Shown here piece by piece: positions 1 through 11,990 of a stretch of 64,000 nt of DNA. Each line of letters opens with the position of its first letter. Position 1 is the stretch's first letter. The stretch is taken from contig WEDG01005624.1 of assembly GCA_017591395.1 (NCBI GenBank), positions 1 through 64,000 of the forward strand, in the 5' to 3' direction. The DNA comes from Schistocephalus solidus. Its lineage: Eukaryota > Platyhelminthes > Cestoda > Diphyllobothriidea > Diphyllobothriidae. The notes under the pieces are model-generated. The model was not told where the DNA came from, searched no databases, and saw only the letters and a program-made list of their open reading frames with translations. A program made the translations under genes and the position numbers.

Positions 1-660
1 AGGAGAGTGCGGTAGCTGCAGCGCAAGGCTACTATCACTTAAAACTAATTCACGCGCAAGTCACCGTCCCTGCATCACCTGGTGTGGAGCATACGGTGGA
101 CCTCGTCGAAATCGACGGTCGAACTGCAGTGTGTTAGTGCCCTTTAAACGGGCCACGTGGTAGATGCGTTGGACCAACACGGGGGCCACATTAGGGCATG
201 GCATGCGTTATTCGGGTTGCGCTCCCATAACAAATGCCGAACATGGAGGTGTGGTGGCACACCTAGGAGCGGCTAGGACTTAGATGACCCAGCCGCGCCA
301 GCCACCTGCGTCCTCTCCCGCCTCCGGTCTTCTTGACTCTGTCTTGACACCGGGCTCAGGTGGGGGAGGAGGAGAGAGTGCGGTAGATGCAGCGCAAGTC
401 TACTATCACTTTAAACTAAATCACGCGCAAGTCACCGTCCCTGCTGAACTTTCCCATGAGCATACGGTGGACATCGTCGGACTACGACGGTCGAACTGTC
501 GTGTGTGTGTGTGCCCCCTAAACGGGCCACGTGGTAGATGCGTTGGACCAACACGGGGGCCACATCAGGGCACGGCAGGCATTATTCGGGTTGCGCTCCC
601 AAAAACAAATGGCCTTCTTCAAGGTGCCATCCTATCCCCTCACCTCTTATCACTACACGC
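1..660 (+). repeat. Family A repeat, tandem pair (period about 369 bp)
   Basis: GAGAGTGCGGTAG at 4 recurs at 373; AACGGGCCACGTGGTAGATG at about 149 recurs at about 520. Each unit contains GCCTCCGGTCTTCTTGACTC, CGCAAGTCTACTATCACTTT, CATACGGTGGACATCGTCG with the hairpin CGTCGAAATCGACG, and GGGGGCCACATTAGGGCA. The Gly-rich frame over 284-676 (SGGGGGESAVDAAQ) recurs in other copies with stops and shifts, so it is repeat sequence, not a gene. The window starts inside the first unit. Confidence 0.9.
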
Positions 661-1319
661 TGACGATTTGAGATAACCAAACGACTGTCTGTACATAAAA
701 ACTGCCCACACTGTGGCTGTTGGCCATCCTGTTAAAAAGCAGACACATGTCCACTCTCAGAAGGATGGCCTCGACCATATCTCAGCCTGGTAGTCAGAAA
801 ATGGTCTTCAACTTAACCATGAGAAATCTGTTCAATGTGCTTTTCGCCTGTGACCCTCTCCTTGTCTTGAATCCTCAGACTAGGCGTTACTCTGACATCT
901 AATCTTTTATTCCCATGTCATATTTATACTCTTTTTTTTTACTTAACTTCGTTAACTTCTTTATTATATCCGTCGTTTACGTTCCAATCACACACATTAA
1001 TCGCTTATTTGGCGAGTTATAGGTGCATGCACACTTCCCCTCATCCTTTATTGTTCACCCGAGATTTTTCCAGCTTTTCTGATTTTAAAACGTATCCTCC
1101 GAAGGCTATCTTCTGCTGCCAGTGTTTCTTGTACTGTTTTGGTAGATACGATACGAAAAACGACATTTCCCAACAGTAAAGCAATTTGGTGAGCGAATTA
1201 TTAATGATGTTACCGAGCCCCTTCACTACAAGCTCATTCCCTTGAAGTTTTTCCGTCTCATGCGCCGAGGCTTTCGTCATATCGCTTGCCGTACATCGGC
1301 ATAACAGCGTTCTGTTTTG
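661..1319. other. No recognisable feature
   Basis: Short frames only, none with a known domain or credible splice context. Confidence 0.6.
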
Positions 1320-2112
1320 CCATGTCTAGCGCGCTACGTTACGTATGAAGAGATTGAAATACAGAAGCTGAGAGTTGAACTGTCTCCCCCACTAGTTATC
1401 CACTTTTAACTTTTTGATTGTTGCTTAATCTGTCAACTTATCCTATTCTCTCCATGAATAGAGCCCTTGTTACTGAAAATTTTGAATAACTATTTCAAAA
1501 TAATGCAAAGTACTGCCTTTGTACTGGTACGAATGTCAACCAACAAGCAATTTGTTTCGAGGCGCACTTTAACTGTGGCCTTCTCCTATCATGTCCCTCA
1601 CCTTTGCTGTATTTGGAATCACGGAGTAAAGGCTGGTTTTATGACTACATCCACCGAAGTCTGGTATTCACAAGCTTTTTGAACGACTTTTAAGCGGGCA
1701 ATGATTTTGAAGAGACAATTAATCGGCACATTGAATACCCCCCACCGGGGACACAAGGTTCTACGAACGCATTTACAGGTGGACGACGCAGATGGAAAAG
1801 ACATGAAACAAATCACATTTATTATGAGTCATTTAAGAGCACCCTTGAGCATTAATACTTATAAGGCATGAAGGCATAAATAAATGAAAGTTAATCCTAG
1901 TTCCGACATTCGGGAAATCGGTCGCACGCTGCCTTACGTGTGAAACGATTGAAATGCAGAAACTGAGAGCGGTAATGTACCCCCTCATTAAATGTCAATT
2001 TTTAACCTTTTGATTATTGCATCATCTGTTAATTTATCCTATTTTCCTCAGTGAATGGAGTCACTGATTTTGCTGAAAATTTTGAATGATACGTTCAAAA
2101 TAAAGAGCATTC
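1320..2112 (+). repeat. Direct-repeat pair of a short retroposon-like element
   Basis: Copies of about 190 bp at 1,320-1,510 and 1,915-2,112 (AAGCTGAGAG/AAACTGAGAG, TTTTAACTTTTTGATTGTTG, AATTTATCCTATTTTCC, CTGAAAATTTTGAAT, TTCAAAATAA). The 3' end TTCAAAATAAAG is followed by a TC tract in the second copy, and a third fragment at 55,484-55,545 has the same end and the same TC tail. Confidence 0.75.
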
Positions 2113-2113
2113 C

Positions 2114-2152
<39 letters not shown>

Positions 2153-2162
2153 CTCTCTTTCT
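2113..2162. repeat. TC microsatellite at end of direct-repeat element
   Basis: About 50 bp of TC with one break, following AAAATAAAGAGCATTCC, the 3' end of the repeat at 1,915-2,112. Confidence 0.95.
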
Positions 2163-4610
2163 CACCCTTTATCTTAACCGAGCAGATTCCGGGGCGTTAT
2201 AATCGCGGTGTGCCTTGCAGCTCCATTTGGAGCTTTTGCAAGCAGTCGCATAGCGACTAGCATAAGATGCAAAAGAGGGTGATAGGACTGCACATTTGTG
2301 ACTTTTTAACCGCCAGCTAGTGAGAGGAGGAAGGAGCTAATGTTGAAACGGGGGTTCTTTAGTCAATGAGTGTTAAGCAACCCAGTGTTCTGTCATAAAG
2401 TCAAGGGGACCGTTGGCCTGTCGGATGTGAAGAAGATGTTGAATGGGCACAAAGGCATACCTTAGAGCATGTTTTCTATACAATATAGTTATACGTACAA
2501 GGGCATCGAAGTCAAAGGAAAAATGCATATTACATAAAAATGCATCTTCAGAACGCCGTTTTTGTACGTGGCCGTGGCGTGACTACAACACCTTGCGATT
2601 ATGCTGCACGATAACCAGTTTTGTAATCTCATCTAAGTAATCCTTCTTAATTGAAAACTCATTGCTGAATTCTGCTTAAAGGTTTGTTAGAGGTGCGGGT
2701 AAACTCATTTACTTATCCTTTAAATGATTGGCAAAATTTCCATTTTGCACCTTTTAGAAAATGTTATTTTCGTAAAATAAAGTATTTAATAATATGTTAT
2801 ACTTTTAAAATGGGCCAGTTCAACTATTCATAGACTTTCCAAGACTTCATCTGCCTCTCAGTCTAGTGCGTATGCATATTTTCAACAAATAATCGAATGT
2901 TTCCTCATCTTACTTCTAGCAGATAGCTGGACTGCCCTAAAATTGAACTGCATTCAGAAATATTGGAATTTCCGTAAACGATTACGGGAAACTTGTTGAT
3001 GTTTAGGCATGCCCCAGAAAGGTATCTAAATCCACGCTTTGAAAGATGGATTATTCTCTGCTTACAACGAGACCTTGTCTCCTACAAGACGATTTTAGGA
3101 AGTTAATTAGTTTCCTACTTTTTAGCAAACGAAATGGTTTATGTGACCATTTAGGAAAGTAAAATCGACAAAAGTGACTCCAAGGATTCTCAGTGAACAG
3201 GCAGCATGCCGTAATCTACCAATTAAGGTGACCCCATGTCTTATGCTTAGTAACATGGCATACTGTTTTACCAAATACTTTCCACTTGAGGACATATTAA
3301 TCCGTGCTCGGTGACTCTCGACACCGGTCGCCAGGCAACTTCGGGATTCAGGTCTACCCAAGATCAGGATTTTCAGCAAGAAACGTGAGCGTAGAAGTCA
3401 CTGAAGCCAACTATGTCAGAGACTAACCAATGTTGAGCCACATATTCATTGACATTAAGGAATTGCGCTGAAAAGTCTTGCAGAAAAGTTAACTTTCAAT
3501 GAGTCATTTTATGCGAAGCCACGCCTTTTTGAAATATGGTTTTTGAAAGGTTCAAACACGGATGCAAAAGGAGGTAAGTCTAGGTTCGATGAGCTTTAGC
3601 GCATGCTTCAAGATAACTATCGTTTTCTTGGAAGAACTTTTTATGAGGTACTGTTAGAAGAAGTACGGAGTCAGATAACAGTCTGATTAAGCTCAAAACG
3701 CTCTACCTCATTAAAAACTACCACTAATTGAAAATTTCGCCTTTTCTGTCTACATGTATAAACCACTCGGACAGAAAACGTCCTGTCCTACCCACGTGAT
3801 ACGCTGAGGTAACTCGCGTGGTCTGGGCGCACCTCTGACGCATGCCAGCCAGCTACTCCAACTAGTGATTACTTAAAGCTGCTTGTGCGATCAGGCTCTG
3901 TTCAACTTATCTTACTGTCTTCAGAGTCAATGACTCTACCGGCAGGGGCAGAAATACCTGTCTGCTCTATACTATTTTCCTCATACTGAGCATCGATTAC
4001 CGAACCTGCAAATTACATGCGTACCCCAGACACCGACTGAAGGCAACCATCACATGCCAGTTACTAATATCAAAAGACCCACTGCTACGAGAAGAAACAT
4101 CTGGAGTCGTTCATTGAATCTTCTGCAGTTTCTAGTCACGCAACTACGTCGGAAAAGCTGGAAGACAGTTCTGACGCGAATGATTGAGCACTCAACAGCA
4201 GTGCGGAGAAATGACGTTAGCTCCCAGATGGCGATTCATTCGAGTGGACCTGGCCGCAAGTTCATCTTGAAGGAGGCCCAAATTATTGCGTGAGGTGAAA
4301 ATCGCGTGAGCCATGAGCTGCTTGAGACAAGGTTCACTGGCATCCAGTCTGTTAATAAAAGTACAGTAACTGCATACTGAAACTTAACCTGGGCATAGTA
4401 AATAGTCAAACGGGGAGCGCACAGACTAACGCTATTTTCAGTGCTAGTGGTGGTGAACTAGGCGGTCGAGTAATTAACATACCAAGTTCGAAATCGGGTG
4501 TTAAAACTACAATGTTTAAGGACTTGAATTCTGGCCATCAAACCATTATCCCGATGAAGAGGGGGGATGGGAAACCGTTAAAATGAATAGACATGCTGTA
4601 GCCTCTCCAC
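2163..4610. other. No recognisable feature
   Basis: Unique-looking AT/GC-mixed sequence. The frame at 4,054-4,293 (79 aa, basic) has no known domain and no context; I do not call it. Confidence 0.55.
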
Positions 4611-4617
4611 TGCGGCT

Positions 4618-4708
4618 TATAAATATTGCAATTCCTTGTGTATGAAGTACTGGTAGATGATGTCACATCTGATGATGGTTTTGAGCATGAATCCGAAACG
4701 TCAGGTGA
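4618..4708 (+). ncRNA. Penelope-like TATA plus hammerhead cassette
   Basis: TATAAATATT (4618-4627) lies 41 bp before a hammerhead-like core: stem I TCACAT (4663-4668) pairs with AGGTGA (4703-4708) with one mismatch, CTGATGA (4669-4675), stem II GG.TT/AA.CC after an extra T, GAAA (4695-4698), then CGTC with predicted cleavage after C4702. CTGATGA...GAAACGTC with near-absent stem III is the published form of hammerheads in Penelope-like element terminal repeats. The rest of the element is not visible. Confidence 0.55.
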
Positions 4709-5539
4709 GTAAAGCTCTTGTTCTGGAAATTGTGTCTGTTTCTTCTGAATCCCTCACTGTGGGCTGTATTGATAAGTCACAATTGATATTAAACTGTATG
4801 CGTTTACTTCCCCTAGACTCAATTGTCTCCTGCTTACACGATTACGTATCGGAGAATGCATCGTACCCTAGACTATATCAGTGAGGTTGGCGTTTAAGGG
4901 TTTCAAAGCCTTCGTGAATGGCAGTATTGGCCTGAAAAACCGAATAGAAGTCACGATGCGTACCTAAGCTGTTCGACCGCCTCATGCGATGAAAAATAAT
5001 CCACGTGATTTAACATAATCTGTAAACGTGACCCATGCTCTGTGCCTTTGGGTGTTAATCCACACGGTCGATGTCGATCAGCCTGACATATGAGACTCCT
5101 GAGCAATTTAGAGGTGGAGGAGGAAGCTTTTGCTATACGTTCTTTATCCATTCATATCCATTGGCCTTGACCACGGTTTGCGCCGCTGTAAATTGTAACT
5201 CATCTGATGCAGGCCTTGACTGTGCTTGTTGTGTGATTCTTGAGTAGACTGACCCAAAAAGCCTCGGGTCCCTTTGAGTCACGAACTCCTGGCATCGCTC
5301 ACTACCAGTTGCCTGTCAATCGGTTGCCCAGCCAACTGCGTTGATCTGGCTTCGTTTAAAATGAGCTGTTGTAATGAAGGTTGCTTCTGGGTTCAACCTC
5401 ACAAGCTACCTTTGGCATGACGGGAAAATACTTTCAATTGCGGAAACCGGATCATGTCAATCAGGCCTCTGCTGATCTGCCCAAGGCAAACGTCCTCAAC
5501 TATCCCATAGACAAGTATTTCAACCTTATTTTAATGTTT

Positions 5540-5690
5540 TAGTTTCGAAAATTTGCATTGAAAATTCAAAAGACAATTTGGTAAGCATACGTTAGATTTC
5601 GATAAATGTCTCGTCAGGATGGGGGGGGGTTAAAGAAACAAAATTGTGGTTCGTCTTCTGATTATCGTCAGAAGGATGGTGGCCATCGGG
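5540..5690 (+). repeat. Family C repeat fragment
   Basis: TTGAAAATTCAAAAGACAAT, TTGGTAAGCATACGTTAG, GATAAATGTCTCGTCAGG, AAAGAAACAAAATTGTGG: collinear with 17,970-18,170. Confidence 0.7.
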
Positions 5691-5699
5691 ACAGGTAAT

Positions 5700-8029
5700 T
5701 AGATGTGGGCGGCTGAATTGGTGGCTTTCGGCCCTGGTAATTGCGGCGCCTGTAAAGGTTTTTATGGGCGCACAGGACCGGTTTACGCATGCTCGCCAAG
5801 TTGTCTCGCCTCGTGCAGTAGTTACGAGTAGGTATTTATTAAACTCCTCCGCATAATGCTGCATTATTGCATTATTCTGCCTCTTTGATTGTGCCAGTTT
5901 CCTCCGGAAAATATCAGGACTGCTAACTTGATTGATAGTTAATTTTATCTTTCGTAAGAGTGGCTTCAGTTCACACACGGAATAAGTAAAACCCAATTCG
6001 GATTTAAACGACGTTTGGCAGCTTCCAGCGCCACTCGTCCAACGCAAACTTTTCACTCAGCGCATAGAAGTGCACGCGTTAGTCTTGGTTTCGGTGCAGG
6101 GAGTGGGTTTATCGACCGAAACAGACACCAGTAGTGCCTCACGTGTACCAAAACGATCCGGGCCGTCGATAGGTAGAGGGGGGAGATTTGACGATGGTGG
6201 TGGTTCAGTAAAGGTGTGAGTGCGGGCGTGACGTGCTGAGAATGCGGAATGCCTACAGCATAACAGCTGCCGTCAAGACTTGATAGGCGAAAAATCAACA
6301 GCGCATAATAAACAACAGTCTTGGCTCAGTGACCGAGATTCAGGACACCACCCCTGCCTCCCAGAGGTGGCGGGGGCGAGCTAAGCCAGAATTGCCTGGC
6401 AGAGATACAACCCTGCATGGCATCCACCTGTCTCCCTGCCCAGCAGAGCCTCAGCGATTTTCAAATGTAAAAGTGCAGCACTACATATGGGAACAGTGTG
6501 CGCTTCCGTATAGCGGAGAAGGCAGCGCAGCTGTTTTTCTATGCGGCCGCCAACCGCCAAATTCAAGGTCACACTCGGATTGGGTGGCATGCATCTAACC
6601 GATGCACCGTCAGGTGGTGTCCATGCATCCTTGTCAAGTTGTCAGAGCCTTTCCCCGAAGACGCTTGCTTTCGCTCGAAATCCACTGAGATCGGAAGGCG
6701 ACGTATAGCCGGCGAGCCTTCGAAATGGGGCTTGTTGGAGTGCAACACACCGGTAGCCGACGTCTATCCTGTGTGACTGGGCAAACGCTGCAGGATTGGA
6801 TAAAGCAACCATTACCTTTGTTGGTTAATTTTCCCCATTGCAGAGCCATACTTGGTTCAGCATGACAGCTAGAAATTGTTGATGTATTCGCACTTGGCTG
6901 TCGTCACGTTTCAGGGTGTTACTGTTGGGGAAAGGTGCGTAAGCCATTCCAGGTCCGATGAAGTCCATTTTTACAGATAATAGGATTCGTAGAACAATAC
7001 ATCAAACTACAAATACGCATTTTCTGCATTCCGCTACCTCTCATTGTGATAAGCCACCAGATTATGGTATTTTGACTACTTTCGAAATAAAAGGACATTG
7101 AAGAAGCTTAGAAAAAGTTGTTTTCATGGCATTTGACCAGATATCACAGCTTCTGCAAAATGTAATTTGTGACGTCGTTGGGTTTAGCTTTTGATAGTAA
7201 TGGCAGCAGGAACTATTTCTTAGAATTTGTGTTTGTCGACTTTCAGCTTCAGGCAAAAACCTATTATCAGTAAGCGATCAATCGGCATCGTAGCAGATTT
7301 AATTAAGCTGCTAGACAATCCCATCTTTGCTTCAGTGAGCGTCGTCCTACAGCTCACTGGTAGTTTTTCATGTACAGAGAAAGCGACCCGATCCAAGGAA
7401 GGTAGGTGTAGCCGAGTATATTCCACCGATTTCAGCAATAATCAGCGCAACGGAATCTTTGCCTTCAGGAATGTTACGCTCACTCATTCTGGAATTTTAT
7501 TTCCGTGCATTATGACAATGAGTAACCTCCGTAGATGGCATTTGCATTGTGCACAGGGAAATAAAGTTGTCGAAAAGTTACGCTACTGAGGATTTATTAA
7601 AATAGCAGCTTGCCGTTATCAACTTCCTGCCCAGTGCTTACAATGACATAGGACGTTGAAAATTATGTATGCTCAACAATGGTATACTGTGAAGAATGGA
7701 CTCGGCCGTCCGGTTTCAGTTTGGATCTCTCGCGATATCTGGACAGGTTGGTCGGCGTAAGGAAGGCTGCTGAGCCACCTAATCGATTCCGAGCTGGATA
7801 ATCCCGAATGAATCAGATTGTTTCTCGTGCGGTCTTCCCTCCGAAAATGTGTCCTTCATAGTAATCATTATGGGCATTAGTGCCTGCAAACCTGGAGTCT
7901 TTTCTTAAACTGCTACACCTTGGCCATGTGACCGCCTGAGTGGAGCGTAGACAAGAAATTAAATGGCTGCAAAGGTTCAAGTCCCAGGAGACTGTATTAA
8001 AAAAGTCTGTTCGAGCATCCGTACGATTT
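5700..8029. other. No gene called; probable decayed transposon DNA
   Basis: Several overlapping short frames on both strands (for example 7,227-7,589 plus, 5,592-6,056 minus) without recognisable motifs. The stretch next to 8,030 may be the rest of the Penelope-like element, but no RT palm or endonuclease motif could be read. Confidence 0.5.
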
Positions 8030-8280
8030 GGTTAATATTCAGAGTTACCTTCATCTGGCACCACTCATTATCCGTGATCACATTTTTGCGCTGGCATTCT
8101 CTAAGTTGTTTAGTCAACCGATCTGCTACTGATTTGGCTTGTAAACTTCCCTCTTATCAAGAAGGGCCTTAGAGTTTTTAGTATAGTCTTCTCGGTTCAT
8201 TACGACAGTCGATCGTCCCTTATCAGCTGACAGAACTATAATTGTGTCATATTTCCTAAGGTTCTTCATAGCTTTTGACT
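8030..8280 (-). pseudogene. Penelope-like element reverse transcriptase fragment
   Basis: Minus-strand translation across two frames gives AMKNLRKYDTIIVLSADKGR then STVVMNREDYTKN, the conserved N-terminal RT block of Penelope-like elements (..LRK.....I.PADKG..TVVM...DY). After a stop and frameshift it continues QLRECQRKNVITDNEWCQMK, the following GxIT..EW block. Stops and frameshifts show it is dead. Finger/palm RT motifs and the GIY-YIG endonuclease are not seen. Confidence 0.8.
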
Positions 8281-8534
8281 AATTCTGCAAAATACATCGA
8301 GTTGGTTTGTGCACCATTAACCAGGAGGTAACCCGTTATCGGAAGGAGTGTTTTTGTCGTTGGCTGTTTCAGTTCCCATCGGCAAGGTTTCTAGGGCTGC
8401 ACTGAAGTCGACCGGATGGGAACTCAATCAATCGATGTATCAGTTTGGAGCCGGCGTACAGAGGTCTGCGCAGTCACCTCCAGCTTTGCGAGAGTAATCA
8501 TTGATTGGTTTGTGCCCACTATACGGGTCGCTTT

Positions 8535-8585
8535 TTTGCTAACCGATGATGAACTCCTGAGGGAGTTTGAAAGCTCAGAATTATA
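8535..8585 (+). ncRNA. Degraded Penelope-like hammerhead motif
   Basis: CCGATGAT, then an almost perfect six-pair stem II (GAACTC/GAGTTT with CTGAGG loop), then GAAA followed by GCTCAG. First core base changed (CTGATGA to CCGATGA). It lies 250 bp from the Penelope-like RT fragment but on the opposite strand. Confidence 0.4.
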
Positions 8586-8954
8586 AACAAAATGTTCCGG
8601 TACTCGAACAGACTTCACCATTGCTCAATATATCTACTGTAAAGCAGGACACCAGTATTCTTCTTTACAAATAACGAGGCTCAGGAACGTAAAACCCATA
8701 TGCCCTTGAATATTCACGACTGCAGCGTCACGGATCGAAATCCAAACAACCGTGCGGGTAATTTTGCGAATGACCAGCTTGATCGGGGATCTACTCTGAG
8801 ATCTCCTCATATGGAATTGTAGTCTGGTTCGTGGATGGTGTCATCAAATTTTAAATGACCATGCAATCCTCGCTACCATTTCTCGATATGGAGCAGATGC
8901 CTATTGTTGTACAGCTGGCAGCAACCAGGGCCTTACCCGCACCTACACCAACAG

Positions 8955-9200
8955 CTCGACCGTCACCACCGACGATGTCCACCATGTGCTCCACAGCACG
9001 GTTGGTTTATGGACGGTGAGCTGCAAATGAGTTTGTTTGTATTGCTACAGGACTTACGCACTTTCTACCGTACTATCTCCTCCCTCACCTGTCTGAGCTC
9101 GGAGTCCTGCTAGACTGGAGGCGGAATTGGATGCAGGTGGCTGGCATGGCGTCAACCTGGGTGCGTATCCCTCATTACGCCTCCTGTACCCTGAGCTGAC
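8955..9200 (-). repeat. Family A repeat, diverged
   Basis: ACCACCGACGATGTCCACCA, TGCTCCACAGCACGG, GACTTACGCACTTTCTACCG, GACTGGAGGCGGAATTGGAT, GCAGGTGGCTGGC: same order as the long form on this strand, many changes. Confidence 0.7.
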
Positions 9201-10985
9201 CCTCGGGTCGGTCCAACGTATCTAACGTGCGGCTCGTTGCAGGAACACGACACCTGCACCGACAGCAGAAGGCATCCTAATTAATTTTAATTCCAGTGAA
9301 TGGTTAATATTCTCCTGAGTTGTTGCAGATTCACAGGGAATTTCTGAGGTTGTTCTAGTTTCGAAATCTGAGCGCATGCACACAGCTCCCTACTACTACT
9401 GACATCACCGTGCCGCCACCATACCTCCTCTCATGCCACCCAGAGTAAACTGTGTTTTCCTAATCTTAACCATCAAGGTCCTCGTGCCATCACCACCACC
9501 ATCATCACCCCTGATAACGGTAGCCTCACCATAGTCCCCTCTCGAGGTTTGCCTGTAATTTGCTAGGTCGGTTGGCCTAAGACGACTGCTCTAGCCATCC
9601 TCAAGGAACAATTTCCCATTGGTGAGTTGCACCAACCATCGTTTACCAAACGCATTTCCCCTGAGGCATCTGTGCCCTCTACCATAACATCGAGGGCCTT
9701 TTGGATGAGATATGGACACCAGAGGGAGGGGGTGTCAGTGAGAAATTCTCAACCACATCCGGGCGGTGCCAAGCGTAAACATCATGCACACGGCTGTTGT
9801 CAAAGGTGATAAATGATCACTCCATCAGCGTGTGATTGGTTGACGAGGCGGAGCGGGGTTGGAGCCTTCTTACAGATGGGCTTACTAGATATTGGCTGCC
9901 GTGTGCAACGCACTCAACGAACGTGTACGAAAAGTGCTCGCATGTCAGCTTTGAACACTTATCCCGGTGAAGTAAGTGCAAGCTGTGTGGTCCGCTGCTC
10001 CGATCGCGGATGGTATAGACGTGGTGACTTCAACAGTTATCAGACAGTCACGGTTGTATTTTGGTCCGTGGGGCGTAGGGGGGCGGGAGAAGGGAAGAGG
10101 AAGGGGATGGAGTGGAGTGGTAACTAAGGGTGGGACAAGAGGGCCAAAGAGTACGTCCACTGGTGACAGGGCCCTGAAGCTCCCGACTTACCGATATCAA
10201 AAGCGTTCGGAGTTTGGATTTGAATCACACTATGGACTTCCTGTTACGAGGATGAAGGAGCCCCGACCACTGGAACAACAATCTGATTCGCCTAACGTTT
10301 CGGTTTCCCAAGCGAACCCATCATCAGGCACAGTCACTGATGGATGCACAATGGTTGTGAAAATTGTAGCCTGCAGTTGTTATACAATCAGATAAATAGC
10401 AAAATTAGTAACAGCACCAAATACCCAGCCAGCGGCCAATACACTAATACAGGGTCACTCTATGATGTGCTGCGACTCAGTGCAGTGAAGAGAGGACAAG
10501 CCTGCTACTCTACAATCTTTTCGATTGATACTCACAGTGAATAGCCACCATCTCCAATTCGTTAAACCAGGGGCATATGTTGGTGAGACGAGCCACTAAG
10601 TTGCATCGATCCAAAACTCTAGCAAGCGCTCCCGTACCTCAGAAGGGCCATCAGCCTCCTTCCAACATTCCTTGCAGTTGGGATTGTACATAAACCGGAG
10701 GCAGCCATCATCTATCAAGGAACGAAGCGGGAAGTCCTGCTACCGCACCTGATGCAGTTGTGGGGAGTGAAAGAATTGGGAGAAATTGAAGGGCCAGGCT
10801 TAACGCGAATGATCAAAGAGGACCAATGTGAATTCAAAACTCGCGGCTCAATCGATGGCACCGAAAATTCTTTCTAGAGGTGATGGTCGCGTGAGTTGTG
10901 AACTGCCAGAGTCATGCTTCTCCGACTGCCATGTCGATTAGCAAATGCTCTGACTTTGTTTGTGTGGAGTGCTTAGTCAGGGGGA
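9200..10985. other. No gene called apart from the Penelope-like motif at 10.3 kb
   Basis: Contains a short CAC/ATC-rich patch at 9,487-9,510. Frames at 9,813-10,395 lie in a G-rich patch near 10,075-10,125 and look non-coding. Confidence 0.5.
10290..10335 (-). ncRNA. Penelope-like hammerhead motif
   Basis: Minus strand CTGATGA (10327-10321), stem II GG.TT...AA.CC, then CCGAAACGTTAGG. Same architecture as the 4.66-kb copy with different stem II bases that keep the G-C and T-A pairs. The flank TGGAACAACAATCTGATTCG resembles the flank of the 33.0-kb copy (TGGAACAAGAGCTTTATTAG), so both are the same kind of element end. Confidence 0.5.
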
Positions 10986-10999
10986 TGGCAAGCGGACAA

Positions 11000-11301
11000 A
11001 CGGCAGTAATGATGAGCTATTGGGCTAGTCACCAACCCCGGCGATGAAATTAGAGCAGGTAATGGTAAGGATGACTTGTATGGCCGACTAATCCGGATAC
11101 GGGAATAGGAACACCTCGCCCACTTAATATTTGCGACCTTGTTGGGCAGAAGTCCAACGCTCTACCCACTGCGCCACGAGCTTGTTGTCTTGCCGGTTTC
11201 GATCGGGAATATTGACAATGGTAATGGGGCGCTCACCGATCGGTTACAGGACTCACTCGTCCCGTTGTGCCTTGGGGCTTACTCTCAAGCCCCGCCAGCA
11301 G

Positions 11302-11303
<2 letters not shown>
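11000..11303 (-). mobile_element. tRNA-Arg-derived ribozyme element, diverged copy beside an AT microsatellite
   Basis: Minus strand, from the AT tract inward: GCTGCTGGCGGGGCTTGAG, CCAAGGCACAACGGGACGAG, CGATCGGTGAGCGCCC, CCCGATCGAAACCGGCAAG, then a tRNA-like head (CTCGTGGCGCAGTGGGTAGAG, TTGGACTTCTGCCCAA). The order (block, then tRNA head) equals the 36.5-kb copy. The ribozyme part is unrecognisable here. Confidence 0.6.

Positions 11304-11335
<32 letters not shown>
11303..11335. repeat. AT microsatellite
   Basis: About 32 bp of pure TA, directly abutting the ribozyme-element block GCTGCTGGCGGGGC on its left (minus orientation). Confidence 0.95.
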
Positions 11336-11339
<4 letters not shown>

Positions 11340-11394
11340 AGCCATGACATGCGCGACGGCTGGGACGTCACATAAACAAAGTAATTCATAAGCT

Positions 11395-11990
11395 GACAGG
11401 TCTGTTAGTGACTAATAAATTTAAATATAATTGCCAGGTGAAATCGTAAACGTACCATCTTATGCCTACTACGATGACGTTTTATTTTTTTACCTTTCTA
11501 TATAAGTATTTCAGGTGTTGGATTACGACGAGTTTCAGATCGTCCTTGAAATGGCGGTTAATACTTTACGCTTTCTTTTGTTTTCTGTCTATTGCCCATA
11601 AATGTAGATTCTGTTGTATGTGTTTATCAAAACCTTAAAAATAAGATATTTTTAAAAGGCATTTACCGAAATAGTGAGTTCTGAGACATACTTTCTAATG
11701 CAAATGTCCGATTTGATCATATTTTTAGACTCATCCAAACTCGAAAACTCCTTGCGGAGAAGAATAAACGTCCACAATATAATTCGGCAATTAATATGCC
11801 TAAGATCGATTTGAATAACTCTAACAATATGTTACGTCTTTAAAAAAACTTTAACTAGATATATTGTTGTCGAATGTCTGCATACTTAGCCCTTTTCGAT
11901 GATTAAGTCAAGGAAAAATGGGGATGTTCGACCGGTTTTCGACTTCGCTGAAAATAAGGGATAAAATTTCTGCTGAAAATGAAAACAACT
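11395..11990 (+). repeat. Family D repeat, left copy of diverged inverted pair
   Basis: TAGTGACTAATAAATTTAAA, GTGTTGGATTACGACGAGTT, TAGATTCTGTTGTATGTGTT, TTTAGACTCATCCAAACTCG and GGAAAAATGGGGATGTTCGA recur in reverse complement and the same order at 15,580-15,010 with roughly 75% similarity by eye. AT-rich, no coding signal. Confidence 0.75.

Noticed and set aside
284..676. 130-aa Gly/Ser/Pro-rich frame that looks like a small protein
   Set aside because: The same text recurs in many family A copies in both orientations with stops and shifts; it is repeat sequence.
11515..11556. EF-hand-like exon candidate reading VLDYDEFQIVLEMA after a good acceptor
   Set aside because: The stretch is part of family D: the reverse complement at about 15,430-15,460 carries the same sequence in diverged form, so it is repeat DNA.
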